Source: Paenibacillus nasutitermitis (GTDB lineage: Bacteria; Bacillota; Bacilli; Paenibacillales; Paenibacillaceae). Taken from it: a stretch of DNA of 64,000 nt. Made by a program: the position numbers and the translations under genes. Below, one piece after another: positions 32,964-43,622 of this stretch. Positions within the stretch are counted from its first letter, which is position 1. Each line of letters begins with the position of its first letter. The stretch is taken from positions 558,001 through 622,000 of the forward strand of contig NZ_BMHP01000003.1 of the NCBI RefSeq assembly GCF_014641075.1. The letters run 5' to 3'. The notes under the pieces are model-generated. The model did not search any database, was not told the origin of the DNA, and worked only from the letters and a program-made list of their open reading frames with translations.

Positions 32964-35900
32964 TTATATTGTGATAGGAGCGTCTCCAGTGAACGTACCG
33001 TAATCATTGAATATCCCGTCGGCTGTATTGGCAATTGTACCGTTGTTCGTGAACGTTCCGAAGTTCGTGATGGAGCTGCCGTTCGTGACCGTGCCTTCGT
33101 TCATGATTATGCCGGAGTTCGTGATGGAACTGTTGTTCGTGATCGTGCCATTGTTCGTGATGACTCCGGTGCCGTCATAGCCTGTGATGGTGCCGTTATT
33201 GATCACAGTCGCCGAGCTTAGAATATTGAATGTGCCATCAATGATCAGCGTTGCGGCCGAAGCCAGCGTAACGGTACCCCGCACATTCAACGTTGCGTCT
33301 GCCACAATGTTCCAATAATAGCCTTCGTCCAACGTCGTATCACTCACATTCAGCGTCGCATCTGCCGTAACCTCAATATTGCCATCCACCGTAGAATTGC
33401 TCACATTCAGCGTCGCTCCTTCCGCAAGGGTCAATGTGTGGCCGCTCAGCGTCGTATCACTCATGTTTAGCGTTACGCCTTCCGGGAGGGTCCAATCATC
33501 CGTCAGCGCAGCACCGCTTATGGATACTTCTGTTGAAGATACGACAGTGACAGTCGCTGACGCCAAATCTAATGCTTCGGCGCTGGAGATCCATTCAGGA
33601 AGCGACCCGGGAGTTGACCCGGCCTCCTGCACAGCATTCGTTGCTGTGCTCATCACCATTCCGAGGCCTTCATTGGCACCGTACACCCAAACTTGCAGCT
33701 TCTTCCCTAAGTCCCCTGTCGCAACCGTGTAACTCGCTGTAGTTTTTCCCGTACCTGTAGCAGGCACGTACTGGTCGTTTCCGACTATATTTTGTACCAT
33801 CCATTCATAAGTCACGCGGTCGCCTGCCAGCTTACCATCATCCATCGTCACAGTTGCTGTAAGGATATCGCCAACTCGAGGGGAAGATGGATTGTCGATG
33901 GCGACACTCTTGATTTTCACGCCTATCGCACTTGTGGATTCGCTTGTTACGGCTCCAACCGCTCGACCCCTATACGACACCACAACTCGCAGTTGCTTGC
34001 CTTCATCTGCTGCCGCAACCGTGTAACTCGCCGTTGTACTTCCCGAACCGGTAGCGTTCGTGTACGTTTCGCTGCCTGCTGCCGTTTCGACCTGCCATTG
34101 ATACGTCACTTGACTACCCGCCGCACTGCCATCACCCATGGTCACACTGGCGGTAAGGATATCGCCAAAGGCTGGAGACATATTGCCGATCGTGACAGAA
34201 GTGATCGGAACGGACACTGCGCCGGTTGTTGCGGTTTGTGTACCGGTAATCGGGCTTATCCCCGTCACCACCACTTGCAGTTTCTTGCCCATGTCCACGG
34301 TTGCAACCGTGTAACTCACGGTTGCATTGCCCATACCTGCGGCATTCGAATAAGTTCCGCTCCCTGCTGCCGTTTCGACCTTCCATTGATACGTCACGCG
34401 GCTGCCGGCGGCATTACCATCACCCATCGTTACATTGGCATTCAGAGTGTCCCCTATTGCGGGTATTACATTATCGATACTTACCTTAGAAATCGTGTAA
34501 TCAGGCGTCCACTGTGCGGCATAAGTGACATCTCCAAGAGGCATTGTCTCCGGTAGAGCAGGGGACCAACCCGCGAATACATAGCCTACTCTTGTAATAG
34601 GCAGCACGTTTATAAAGGATAGAGAATTCCCATATAGAGTGTTTAAGGTGTAATTGCCTGTCCCGCCATTGACACTTCCTCCATTGGGATCGAGCGTCAC
34701 CTTGTAGGTGTTGCGTTTGTAGTACAGCTTCAATTGAAGGGGGCTGCTCGTCGAATCGATGACTGTACCCGATGCAACCGTAGCTGTCACGGCGGAGTCA
34801 ACCGTGAAGCCCTCATAACTCTTCGCTGTTGCTGTGACCGTTGCACCTACTGGAGCGCTTAACGTCTCCTTCTCTGTTATGGTGTATTGCCCCATTGTAT
34901 CCGGCCTATAATGGATCACCGTATACGAAGCCGTCTTCAAACTCCACTGTGCGACGACAGTCATATCATGCGCCGGCATCGTTGTTGGGAGAGAAGGTGT
35001 CCATCCGGTGAGTATCTCCCCTGATCCTTGGGCCGTAGCTTTATTGATGGTGGCTATGGTACCTACGGTAGCACCGTATGGATAAGTGAATACATAGGGG
35101 TCGTCTGTATCCCCAACGAAAACCCTGCCGCCCAGGTCATAGGTGACTTTATACGTGTTTCGTGAGTAGTACAGCCTTAGGACAGTCGTTCCATCACCTG
35201 ATATTGTACTTGATATAAGAGTAGCCGGATTGCTGCTGTCAAAGGTGAAGCCTTCATAGCCCTTAATCTCCGCCGTAATCGTTGCCGTATCCGTCGTGCC
35301 GACATAATCCTTCTGATCAACGATGGTGTAGGTATCGCTTAGAACCGGCTTGAGCTGATTGTTCACAACCATGTTCTGTTGCAGATAGACGACTTTGTAA
35401 GAGGTATCGTTTCTAGCCTGCCACTTCGCGGTGTACGTGGTATCTTGCTCCGGCACCGTACTCGGAATGGCTGTTTTGCTGTTGGACTTGAACCATCCAA
35501 CAAGTGTATAACCCGGTCTGGATATCGCAGGCCTCCATGTGAAGTCTTTCCCTATTTGCAACGAACTCGTAACGGTTTGACCGCCAGCATAACCGGCATC
35601 AAAAGTCATCACTCGCGTATCGCGTACGTAATAAACCTTAACCACTGTCGTACCGTACCCATTAATGTACGATTTGTAATTTGAACCTACGCCAGATCCG
35701 CCCGTAAAGTGGGAATAAACATAACCTTGGGCCTTGAATCGGTCGGTATTCTTAAGCGTAATCTCCGTAAAGGCTGTGCCCGTAAAGTTCTCAGTCGCCG
35801 CCAGCGACGCAGCCCCACTGTTCGGATCGACGAGATAATGCTCCATAGCGTACGGCATATCTGTTCTCACCGCCCAATGTGCGTAGAGCCAGACGCTCTC

Positions 35901-38900
35901 CCCCGGCATGGTAGCAGGAATGGTATACTTCGTGCCGCTTTCAGGTGCTGTATACCAGCCCTCGAAAGTATATCCCGGAAGTTTAGGATCGGATGGAGCT
36001 GTAATTTTGTCTTTATACGCTGCAAAAATGTAGGTTAATAGCCCTCCGGTCATTGTGTTAAATACCAACGCATTGTTGCCCGGATATTTCGTCCACGTCA
36101 AGTCATACGTGCGCTGAATGGGCGCGCTAGTGAAGGCTAGAGGCGCATTATTCCATCTAACCGTCATGGTTCCGCTAGCAGCACTCTGGTTGGGATCAGT
36201 CGGCTTGAGCGTATTCGTCTTAGAATCATACGTGAAGTCCGTATTATCTACCGTGATGGTAAAGTTCGATTTGTCGAAAGCCTTGGAGTACGTCTCCCCG
36301 GTTTTCATATCCATCACACTCATCGTGAAGATACTGGACGGTAATGTGATACTTTTGACCGTAGTTCCCGAAAGTTTGATCGCCAACGTATCATCCTGCG
36401 GGTATTCGAAGTCATCGACATCTTCTTGTGACCCCACCGAGAAAAGTGGCCATGTGTTGTCGTACAGCGGCACACTGGCCGAGAGTAAACCATCGCCCAA
36501 CTGTGCGCCGACTGCGGACTCCAAGTAAATGCCAAGCTCCACATAGAGTGCGCCGAGAGACTTAGTTGTCTTCTCAGCGCCTGATTTCTTCAACTCGTAG
36601 TAGAAGTATCCCCACAAGTTCAAGTAAACGCCAGGCTCAACGGAGATGCCAATGCTGTTCAACTTGACGCTTCCAATGCCTGCTTTAAGTGTCACCTGTA
36701 CACCCGCTCGCAATCCGAGCGTACCTAGGACATAAAACTTAAACTGGTAATCCCCGTCGCCAGGCAAGCTTACGGTGCTGCTGCTGCCTGTGAAACTGAA
36801 AATTCGCACGGTAGCCGAGTACCGTTTGGCACTCCTATAATTGAAATCAACACCCACCGTCAGATTCACATTGGCACTGACAACGAAGTCTACTGAAAAT
36901 TTAACCTCAACGATTCCAGCGACCACTCTTTGACTTTTATTAACGAGTTCTTTGTTAATTAACGGAACCCATTCCGTCTCTTCCTCCAGTATGCTTTGGT
37001 ACCTATCCTTCAGTGTCTTCGCGTCTACTCCGGTATCTTGCGCACCCTCAATCAACGCTTGGAGCTCTGTCGCGATGTCCTGCACTTTCCCTATTCTCCC
37101 GGCATTCTTGGCTCCTAGCCAGTCCGTTAACGCATCCTCCAACTGATCAGGTGCGACGGTAGTGATCTCAGCCGTTATGTTGATCCCGGTAAACGTATAG
37201 GCATCCAAGTTAGCCGTGATCAAATAATCATCAAGGATCGGGATAAACCAATACCAATGCCATTGGGTATCCCCATTGATACTGAGATCCAAGCGCATCT
37301 CTTCGACGAATGTACCGGTCAGATGGATGACAATGTCACTCTCATCGTTGATATGAATGACAATATCGGCACCCACTTGGAGGGAGACACTTACACCGGA
37401 TCCAGAGAGATTTCTCAGCGTACTGCTTATTGAAGGTACGACAGTCAGATTTTCCACATCTACTTTGGAACCAACGCTTTCTGCAGCCATTGGCGCAAGC
37501 GCATCATACTGCTGCTTGAAACTGTCGGTGTGCAGCGCCAGCTCGGACAGATAGTCAGCAGCTTGTTCGACGAATCCACTGGCTACCGCTTGCTGCTTGA
37601 CTTGCCCTTCTAACGTTGCGACATCCGCATCGGACAATAACTGATCACCATCAAGCGCTTGTTGCTGGTAGACATCCAGAGCGCTTGTGACTTGATCCAG
37701 TGTGACATCGTCATACGTAATGATATCCATCTCTGCGTCATGTGTGATCGACGTGATGATACCATAACCCGCCGATATGGCATTGCTATTGAATTCACCA
37801 TTGTAGAAGGCGATAAAGTCGCCTACATTAACAACAGTGAGTTCATTCAGACCCAATGGTACATACTGACTGTCGCTATAGTTCATCGCGGCATGCTCTA
37901 CCGTGATGGAGAGGTTCGCCAAGTCTCCATCCGTGTCCGCTGCCGTATTCACGGGCAGCACATCCGGTTTGGTCAGCACTTTCTTGGAATCGGCATGGGT
38001 ATAGGTGTAGGTGTTGCCGTTGATCGCTGTGATATGAACATAAGCGACATCGCCGTTATCGGTACCGCTTGTCTCCGCGGTACGCAGATCGGGGCGAACC
38101 CCTTCATAGATCGCGACGATATCGCCGACTTGAATCCCCGTACTCCCGGCATAATCGAAAGTGCCGCTACTCGAATTCGCCTCGTTCAGGTCTGTAGCGC
38201 TATCGCCTACCCCTGTCGTGATTACCGGAATCGAGGGGGAGTCCACATCCGCGCCATCTAGCATCATATTCGATACGTCCGCGAACGATAGATAGATCAT
38301 GTCCGGATTCAGCGGCACATTCATGACCGCTTGTTTGGCGATGCTAAACGCATAGATGGTGGTCGTAGAGTCTTGTCCCTGGAAAGACAGATTGGTGTCC
38401 GACAGCGTGAGTTGATACGTGTTGCCTTCCTCGAATTTGCCGTCTTGAGCCGCGGAAGCTACTGTGAAGTGACCATTCGCACCTGTAACGACAATACCCG
38501 CAAACGCGGGATTCGCCGAGGATTCGAACGTCATACCCGCTTTCACTTGAGCAGCCGTCATCTTGCCCGTCGCATCGGTCACATCGATCGTGAAGGTTGG
38601 CGCTTGATCCAGCACCGTTACACTTGGAATACTCTCCACTGCCCTATTGACGCTTGTCATATATTTGGCATACAGTGTCATATTGCCGGTGACTGGACTG
38701 CCTTCGATGAGTACTTTTGTAAGATCACTGTCCTTATACCAACCTTGAAAAATAAACCCTTGCTTCATTGGAACCGGCAGATTACTCAGCGTATCGCCTT
38801 TGTGAAGCTTAAGGCTAGCAATAGCCGAGCCGCCATTGGTTTCAAAAGTAATGGAATAAGTAGCAGCTTGGGGGCCTCCTGAGTTGCTGCCACCTCCGCT

Positions 38901-39692
38901 GCTAGTATTGCCGTTTTCTGGCGTTGGCGTTGGCGTTGGATCTACTTGATTCTGGCTCGCCCACGCCTTTACAACTTCATTGCTACGCATACAAAAAGCA
39001 GCTGCTTCAGCACGAGATGCACTTGATTTAGGATTGAAATTGCCGTTTGCATCCCCAATAAGCAAGCCTGCCTGCCATAGCTTTACGACAGCATCGACCG
39101 CCCAGGGAGAAATGCCGGCTATGTCGTTTGGTTTCGTTGTTACGCTGCCGCTCGTTTGATAAGATATATTCTCACTTTCAAAATACCTCAACGTCAGCGT
39201 AGCCATCTGTTCTCTTGATACATTAGCGTCCGGTGAAAATTTATTGACGCCCGTTCCGCCTGTTATGCCTTTTTCAACTGCCCATTGCACATAGGGCGCA
39301 TACCAAACGGATGGCTGCACATCCGTAAATTCAGAAGTTGTATATTTACTTACATCAACGCCTGCTATTCGTCCAAGCACGGTTACATACATGGCACGTG
39401 TCATTGTTCCCCTGGGTGAGAAGCTGCCACTCCCCGTACCACTAAATATTCCATTTTGTTGTACATAGATTACAGCATCATAGAACCAGTCCGTTGGTTT
39501 AACATCTTGAAATGCATTTTGCGCTGTCCCTGCGTTCTGAGATACATCATGCCATTGTATTGGCGAAGAAGAATCGGTTCCTGCAGATGCGCCCGTATTT
39601 GGTGAAGCAGCAAGTACCTCCGTTGGTATTAGCGATACCAACAGGCTTAACAGTAGTAATAAACTAAGAGTGCGTTTATACCGCTTAAACAA
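32964..39692 (-). CDS. Giant S-layer-homology surface protein with InlB/MucBP-type and beta-helix repeats
   Basis: This protein of about 2240 residues has a signal peptide (FKRYKRTLSLLLLLSLLVSL) and three SLH domains at ~60-110, ~122-170 and ~190-240 that bind secondary cell-wall polymer. A PTPTPENG/Ser-Gly linker follows, then an InlB-type repeat at ~285-345 and a large middle region. Alternating InlB and MucBP-like repeats span ~1200-1730. Three Ig-like repeats (ITSVTIGNMSPAFGD type) lie at ~1737-2030, and a C-terminal TNNGTITNNSSITNSG-type beta-helix ends it. TTG 39692 suits GGGAGG; ATG 39701 abuts it. An adhesin-like role is inferred. Its likely regulator is upstream. Confidence 0.88.
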   Translation of the reverse strand: MFKRYKRTLSLLLLLSLLVSLIPTEVLAASPNTGASAGTDSSSPIQWHDVSQNAGTAQNAFQDVKPTDWFYDAVIYVQQNGIFSGTGSGSFSPRGTMTRAMYVTVLGRIAGVDVSKYTTSEFTDVQPSVWYAPYVQWAVEKGITGGTGVNKFSPDANVSREQMATLTLRYFESENISYQTSGSVTTKPNDIAGISPWAVDAVVKLWQAGLLIGDANGNFNPKSSASRAEAAAFCMRSNEVVKAWASQNQVDPTPTPTPENGNTSSGGGSNSGGPQAATYSITFETNGGSAIASLKLHKGDTLSNLPVPMKQGFIFQGWYKDSDLTKVLIEGSPVTGNMTLYAKYMTSVNRAVESIPSVTVLDQAPTFTIDVTDATGKMTAAQVKAGMTFESSANPAFAGIVVTGANGHFTVASAAQDGKFEEGNTYQLTLSDTNLSFQGQDSTTTIYAFSIAKQAVMNVPLNPDMIYLSFADVSNMMLDGADVDSPSIPVITTGVGDSATDLNEANSSSGTFDYAGSTGIQVGDIVAIYEGVRPDLRTAETSGTDNGDVAYVHITAINGNTYTYTHADSKKVLTKPDVLPVNTAADTDGDLANLSITVEHAAMNYSDSQYVPLGLNELTVVNVGDFIAFYNGEFNSNAISAGYGIITSITHDAEMDIITYDDVTLDQVTSALDVYQQQALDGDQLLSDADVATLEGQVKQQAVASGFVEQAADYLSELALHTDSFKQQYDALAPMAAESVGSKVDVENLTVVPSISSTLRNLSGSGVSVSLQVGADIVIHINDESDIVIHLTGTFVEEMRLDLSINGDTQWHWYWFIPILDDYLITANLDAYTFTGINITAEITTVAPDQLEDALTDWLGAKNAGRIGKVQDIATELQALIEGAQDTGVDAKTLKDRYQSILEEETEWVPLINKELVNKSQRVVAGIVEVKFSVDFVVSANVNLTVGVDFNYRSAKRYSATVRIFSFTGSSSTVSLPGDGDYQFKFYVLGTLGLRAGVQVTLKAGIGSVKLNSIGISVEPGVYLNLWGYFYYELKKSGAEKTTKSLGALYVELGIYLESAVGAQLGDGLLSASVPLYDNTWPLFSVGSQEDVDDFEYPQDDTLAIKLSGTTVKSITLPSSIFTMSVMDMKTGETYSKAFDKSNFTITVDNTDFTYDSKTNTLKPTDPNQSAASGTMTVRWNNAPLAFTSAPIQRTYDLTWTKYPGNNALVFNTMTGGLLTYIFAAYKDKITAPSDPKLPGYTFEGWYTAPESGTKYTIPATMPGESVWLYAHWAVRTDMPYAMEHYLVDPNSGAASLAATENFTGTAFTEITLKNTDRFKAQGYVYSHFTGGSGVGSNYKSYINGYGTTVVKVYYVRDTRVMTFDAGYAGGQTVTSSLQIGKDFTWRPAISRPGYTLVGWFKSNSKTAIPSTVPEQDTTYTAKWQARNDTSYKVVYLQQNMVVNNQLKPVLSDTYTIVDQKDYVGTTDTATITAEIKGYEGFTFDSSNPATLISSTISGDGTTVLRLYYSRNTYKVTYDLGGRVFVGDTDDPYVFTYPYGATVGTIATINKATAQGSGEILTGWTPSLPTTMPAHDMTVVAQWSLKTASYTVIHYRPDTMGQYTITEKETLSAPVGATVTATAKSYEGFTVDSAVTATVASGTVIDSTSSPLQLKLYYKRNTYKVTLDPNGGSVNGGTGNYTLNTLYGNSLSFINVLPITRVGYVFAGWSPALPETMPLGDVTYAAQWTPDYTISKVSIDNVIPAIGDTLNANVTMGDGNAAGSRVTYQWKVETAAGSGTYSNAAGMGNATVSYTVATVDMGKKLQVVVTGISPITGTQTATTGAVSVPITSVTIGNMSPAFGDILTASVTMGDGSAAGSQVTYQWQVETAAGSETYTNATGSGSTTASYTVAAADEGKQLRVVVSYRGRAVGAVTSESTSAIGVKIKSVAIDNPSSPRVGDILTATVTMDDGKLAGDRVTYEWMVQNIVGNDQYVPATGTGKTTASYTVATGDLGKKLQVWVYGANEGLGMVMSTATNAVQEAGSTPGSLPEWISSAEALDLASATVTVVSSTEVSISGAALTDDWTLPEGVTLNMSDTTLSGHTLTLAEGATLNVSNSTVDGNIEVTADATLNVSDTTLDEGYYWNIVADATLNVRGTVTLASAATLIIDGTFNILSSATVINNGTITGYDGTGVITNNGTITNNSSITNSGIIMNEGTVTNGSSITNFGTFTNNGTIANTADGIFNDYGTFTGDAPITI

Positions 39693-39701
39693 GTCCAACA
39701 T

Positions 39702-39862
39702 CCTCCCTAATCATTTTTTTAAATCTAGCAACTGACCTATACTTTTCTATAATGTTCTACAAATACCGACAGGATTCTGCTTCACGGTATCACAGTCCCT
39801 CTCAACAAACCCTAAACAACTCGCTTCCGCCGGCTAAGGAGCTGCAAGCGATAATAAAATGC
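39702..39862. other. Promoter region of the giant S-layer gene
   Basis: AT-rich sequence upstream of the S-layer gene carries GGGAGG next to its start. Candidate -10 sequences are present, but I could not fix one promoter. Confidence 0.3.
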
Positions 39863-39915
39863 AAAAAGGGAGTATCCCTCTGTCACCCTTGGTGACTTTG
39901 GGATACTCCCTTTTT
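39863..39915 (-). terminator. Strong terminator behind the STAND/BTAD regulator
   Basis: The 16-base perfect arms AAAAAGGGAGTATCCC and GGGATACTCCCTTTTT enclose a second hairpin (GTCACC/GGTGAC). It lies 13 bases after the regulator stop. Confidence 0.9.
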
Positions 39916-39928
39916 GGCAATAAACGTA

Positions 39929-42900
39929 TTAATTCATTGTTGTATTCGTATTGCTCACAACGTCAGCATTCAACAATCTCCTGACCGCTTCCTTCGGCTC
40001 CATCCCAAGCTCGGTCTGCAGCATCACTCGGAGCGCCTCATATTGCTTGATCGCCATAAAGCGTTCTTTCGCCAGCAATAGCATACGAATGAGTAGCTCA
40101 TGGATGTACTCGTTCAGCGGATCATGTAGGAGCGCTTGCCGCAGCAGTTCCGCAGCAACATGATATTGCCCCCTCATTTCCTCACGTTCATGGAGACGAA
40201 GCAGCAGCGCAACGTACTCGCTTTCTAAACGAACACGCGCCTGCTCTACCCAATCGTACGAAGTACCCGCCATATAGCCCTCTCCGTATAATTGAACAAA
40301 CTCAGCGGCATAGTCACGCAATGCAATGTCATCGATCTGTGTCTGAGCGGCCAGCAAGCGATTCCATTCATCGAGATCACAGTCCAACCGACTCATATCG
40401 ATACGATAACCGCCTTCCACATGCTGAACGATGCCGTCAAACCCAACTTGGCTTAAAGCTTTTCGCAAATAGTGAGACGTCGTATTAAACTGAGCGCCTG
40501 CCCGGTCAACATTTACTTCTCCCCACAATTGATCGAGAATCCGGTCCCTGCTCACCGCCTCACCGCGATGGTGAAGAAGAAAGGCCATCAACTCTTCGGT
40601 TTTGGATGTTCGCCACTTGATCACAGCGCCGTTCTCTGTCTCTACTCGCAATCGACCAAAACATCGAATCTTCATTCGTGGAACTGTGTGATTCACGTGA
40701 AACATATTTAGTACGAGACCCGCATAAATGGACACTTCCGTCGATCCTGCACCTTTGTCTCGATACGCCCGCACATAAATAGACAACAGCTCCGCCATCG
40801 CCGCGCCTTCGTCCACGAAGCTACGGATGAACCCTTGCGGCTTCGCGATACGTAGTGCGATATCCAGCTTCGCCATCGCCAACTCAATCCTACCGTCATG
40901 ATATAGCGCCATACTTTGCAAAATCAGAATGTGAATGCGGTCACGCAGACGGTCTTCCTTCGTCAACAGATGATACAGCCTCTCTGCGAGAGAAAGCGCT
41001 TGTTCGTATTGTCCGCATGCGGCAAGCACACGAACTAGCGCCAACTGTTCGGGCACTTGGTCCAGCGTTGCTTCGTCCGAGTACGACATCCCGCAATGTC
41101 TCAACCACCTACGAGCCGATTCTATGTCGCCTTGACGCACAGCCAAGCTCGCCTGCTCCGCTTCAATTTTGCACATGAAAATGTCATAGTCAGGCGAATC
41201 GATCCTCAGCTTAAGTTGTTCTAGCAGCGCCGCGGCTTCTAGAGGGTTCCCTTTCGCTTGCTGAATTCTCGAAGCCGCCACATCCAATTGATACAAATTG
41301 CGAGGAACTGGCGCGAGTCCGTCAGCACGCTTCATGCGGTTGATCCAATCTTCCGCTTCCTCTATTCGATTCCATTCGCACAATAGCTTAGCGTATGAAG
41401 CATACATTGGCGTCGCATACGGATGGTTCATGTGATCCCGCCAATGTACAGTCATCCTGGTGAAAAATTGTGCCGCCCCATGATAGTCGTTAATATAGCT
41501 CAGATGGTCATCGAATTCTTCCACCGCATAATGCTTATTGTTGCCACCTTGAATAAACAGGCTTTGCTCCGGTGCAAACTCATCACCGAGGATGAAATAT
41601 TCAGCTGTACTGGCAAGGTCTTTGGTAACGTAGGCGGCTGAAGCGCAGATGTAATAGATTTCTCCCATCGTCGCGCGCCATACGCCAGCATCAATAAGAT
41701 CCTTCAGTGCTTCGAAACGGACTCGAAGCCGTTCTGCTCGCTCCGGAATGCCGCCAAAATGCCGAGCACCGACCATCGCATACAGATAAAAAAGCTCAAG
41801 GAACGGCCTATTCGATAAGTATTGCTCAGGCACTTGCATCACCCAGCGAGCAACGATGACATTTTTACCGCCAATCAGAAATTCATGCAGATGACCCTCG
41901 ATCAGGCGAGCGGCGTCTTCATACTGCCGCCCTGCCAAATAGTGCTCTGCCGCTTCCTCGGCAAAGCCGTTATTTTCAAGCCATTGCGCAGCACGCATAT
42001 TGGCCTGAATCCACAGCTTGGGCTCTGTTCGAGACAGCATCGACTGGAGGAAATCAGACAGCAGATGGTGATAGCGATACCAATTGCGCTCTTCGTCCAG
42101 CGGAATGATGAATAGCTGAAGCTGTTCTAATTGTTCCAGCTGTTGCTGGCCTCCCGCCTGACCGGTCACCGACTCGCACAAGGCGTAATTCATCTGGCTT
42201 AGCACGGAAGTTTGCAGCAAAAAATCGCGCATCGCCTCCGGCAGATCGCGAATGACTTCCTCCAGCAAGTAATCAGATATGAGCTGCTGCCGACCGCTGA
42301 ACTGACGGATCATTTCAGCCACATTGCCGCTCTGTTTCAGAGAGATGGCCGCAAGGCGCAAGCCGCTAATCCAGCCCTCGGTTTGGTTGTACAATATATG
42401 GAGTTGCTCTGCCGACAGTCTCAACTCCGTCGTCTCTAGGAAGAAATCAAATACTTCCTCCGGTCGGAACCGCAATTGTTCGATCGTAATCCGTCGCATC
42501 TCACCTTTCGCCAACAATCTTGTAGTCGGGAAGGCAAGATCATTGCGGCTTGCGATATATAAATGAATATGGACGGGAAGGTATTCGAGCAAGTAACTCA
42601 TCGACTTCTGGATGGCAGGCATCGTCACCAGATGATAATCGTCAAACATGATGACGAGCTCACTTGGCAGTCGATTTAACTCATTCAGCAGCGCAGTCAT
42701 TGCCGGCTCCATCGATAAGGAAGACGCAGTCGGCCCCTGAGCCAGAAGTGGCCAAACAGTCTGGCCAAATCCTTCGATTCGATTCTGGATCGAAGCGATG
42801 ACCGCGTTCCAGAATGTAATCCAATCGTCATCCTGCTTGCTGAGTGATACCCAAGCAACCAAATTCTCTCTTTGTCTGGCCCATCCGCTTAACGCCGTCG

Positions 42901-43036
42901 TTTTCCCATAGCCGGATGGAGCGAATACGAGCGTCAGCTTCGCATTCATGCCCTCATCCAGCAGATGAATCAAATCCGAGCGAGTGACCAAAGTATGCCG
43001 TTCATGAGGAATATGCATCCTGGTTGCAGCAATCAT
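39929..43036 (-). CDS. MalT-like STAND ATPase regulator with C-terminal BTAD domain
   Basis: This 1035-residue protein starts at ATG 43036 behind GGGGAGGGGAG. The NTPase Walker A is GYGKTTALSGWAR near residue 42, and Walker B is LVIMFDDYHLV near 125. Helical TPR-like repeats span ~330-760. The C-terminus has an OmpR-like winged helix (~770-870, KWRTSKTEELMAFLLHHRGE) followed by a BTAD/SARP domain (~880-1030). This type usually acts as an activator when a ligand or partner releases autoinhibition. It lies upstream of the giant S-layer gene on the same strand, separated by a terminator, and probably controls it (inference). Confidence 0.9.
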   Translation of the reverse strand: MIAATRMHIPHERHTLVTRSDLIHLLDEGMNAKLTLVFAPSGYGKTTALSGWARQRENLVAWVSLSKQDDDWITFWNAVIASIQNRIEGFGQTVWPLLAQGPTASSLSMEPAMTALLNELNRLPSELVIMFDDYHLVTMPAIQKSMSYLLEYLPVHIHLYIASRNDLAFPTTRLLAKGEMRRITIEQLRFRPEEVFDFFLETTELRLSAEQLHILYNQTEGWISGLRLAAISLKQSGNVAEMIRQFSGRQQLISDYLLEEVIRDLPEAMRDFLLQTSVLSQMNYALCESVTGQAGGQQQLEQLEQLQLFIIPLDEERNWYRYHHLLSDFLQSMLSRTEPKLWIQANMRAAQWLENNGFAEEAAEHYLAGRQYEDAARLIEGHLHEFLIGGKNVIVARWVMQVPEQYLSNRPFLELFYLYAMVGARHFGGIPERAERLRVRFEALKDLIDAGVWRATMGEIYYICASAAYVTKDLASTAEYFILGDEFAPEQSLFIQGGNNKHYAVEEFDDHLSYINDYHGAAQFFTRMTVHWRDHMNHPYATPMYASYAKLLCEWNRIEEAEDWINRMKRADGLAPVPRNLYQLDVAASRIQQAKGNPLEAAALLEQLKLRIDSPDYDIFMCKIEAEQASLAVRQGDIESARRWLRHCGMSYSDEATLDQVPEQLALVRVLAACGQYEQALSLAERLYHLLTKEDRLRDRIHILILQSMALYHDGRIELAMAKLDIALRIAKPQGFIRSFVDEGAAMAELLSIYVRAYRDKGAGSTEVSIYAGLVLNMFHVNHTVPRMKIRCFGRLRVETENGAVIKWRTSKTEELMAFLLHHRGEAVSRDRILDQLWGEVNVDRAGAQFNTTSHYLRKALSQVGFDGIVQHVEGGYRIDMSRLDCDLDEWNRLLAAQTQIDDIALRDYAAEFVQLYGEGYMAGTSYDWVEQARVRLESEYVALLLRLHEREEMRGQYHVAAELLRQALLHDPLNEYIHELLIRMLLLAKERFMAIKQYEALRVMLQTELGMEPKEAVRRLLNADVVSNTNTTMN

Positions 43037-43154
43037 TGATCTCCCCTCCCCGCGAAATAATGACAGAAATTGAGTAATTAAATGTAAATTCGACACTAAT
43101 ATGCAATTTCCTACGCGTTAATGGAAACATTTATCTTAATAATGCCGCCGTTAT
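43037..43154. other. Promoter region of the STAND/BTAD regulator
   Basis: This AT-rich stretch between the regulator start and the second rlmH-type repeat holds no gene; no promoter element is certain. Confidence 0.3.
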
Positions 43155-43208
43155 CATTCCGCCCTACTTGTGATACGGTTCAGCTTAACGCCTCTAACGG
43201 CGAAAAAA
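43155..43208 (-). repeat. rlmH-end repeat b (candidate attachment site)
   Basis: The minus strand 43181-43164 reads GAACCGTATCACAAGTAG (Glu-Pro-Tyr-His-Lys-stop). The flanks CCGCC and GGCGAAAAAAA form the outer inverted repeat also seen in copies d and e. It lies between the regulator promoter and the next block. Confidence 0.75.
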
Positions 43209-43228
43209 AACTACGGTTGACCAATTAA

Positions 43229-43411
43229 CTAACGCAGCTTGTTTTCAATCTGTTTGAGGTAGGCCAAAGGATTTCGACGAAACCGTCTGCGTTTCGTTGT
43301 TTCATCCAATCGCTTCACCCAACGACGATGCTCTTTGTTAAACGCCTCATACGGAACTTGTTGCAGCCTTGTCAAAAGATGCTCCTGTTTTAGGGCATCA
43401 TCGAGTCTGCG
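43229..43411 (-). pseudogene. Relic of an unidentified gene, basic C-terminus
   Basis: The minus-strand frame has about 60 codons bounded upstream by a stop and lacking a start, reading RLDDALKQEHLLTRLQQVPY and later WVKRLDETTKRRRFRRNPLA ending LKQIENKLR-stop. The basic helical composition looks like real coding sequence, possibly nucleic-acid binding. I cannot name the family. It lies just inside repeat b, where an element's end gene might be expected. Confidence 0.45.
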
Positions 43412-43622
43412 TCAGCGGCCGCTCTTTCGGGCGGGCAGGTTTTATCCTCGCCGCATATTCGGCCGCAAGGAAAACTGCGCCCCCAATGAGCGATACGGCT
43501 GCGGCAAAATAGAGCCGTATTATCCCAATAACCTGATTCAGTTATTTTATGATTGCAATTGACCTTCACATGATGTGATGGATTAGAATATCAGTTATTA
43601 GACGGGAAGGAGGCGAGGTTTT
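43412..43622. other. Intergenic region before merR
   Basis: GC-rich sequence, then an AT-rich promoter for the MerR gene (TTGACC near 43559), with GGGAAGGAGG at 43603-43612. No gene is seen. Confidence 0.3.

Noticed and set aside
35379-38882. Several 60-200 codon plus-strand frames opposite the giant S-layer gene
   Set aside because: They mirror the strongly coding minus strand, have no ribosome sites and no family features; they are shadows.
32964-39692. S-layer giant protein as LPXTG-anchored
   Set aside because: No LPXTG motif or C-terminal membrane tail; the three SLH domains explain anchoring.
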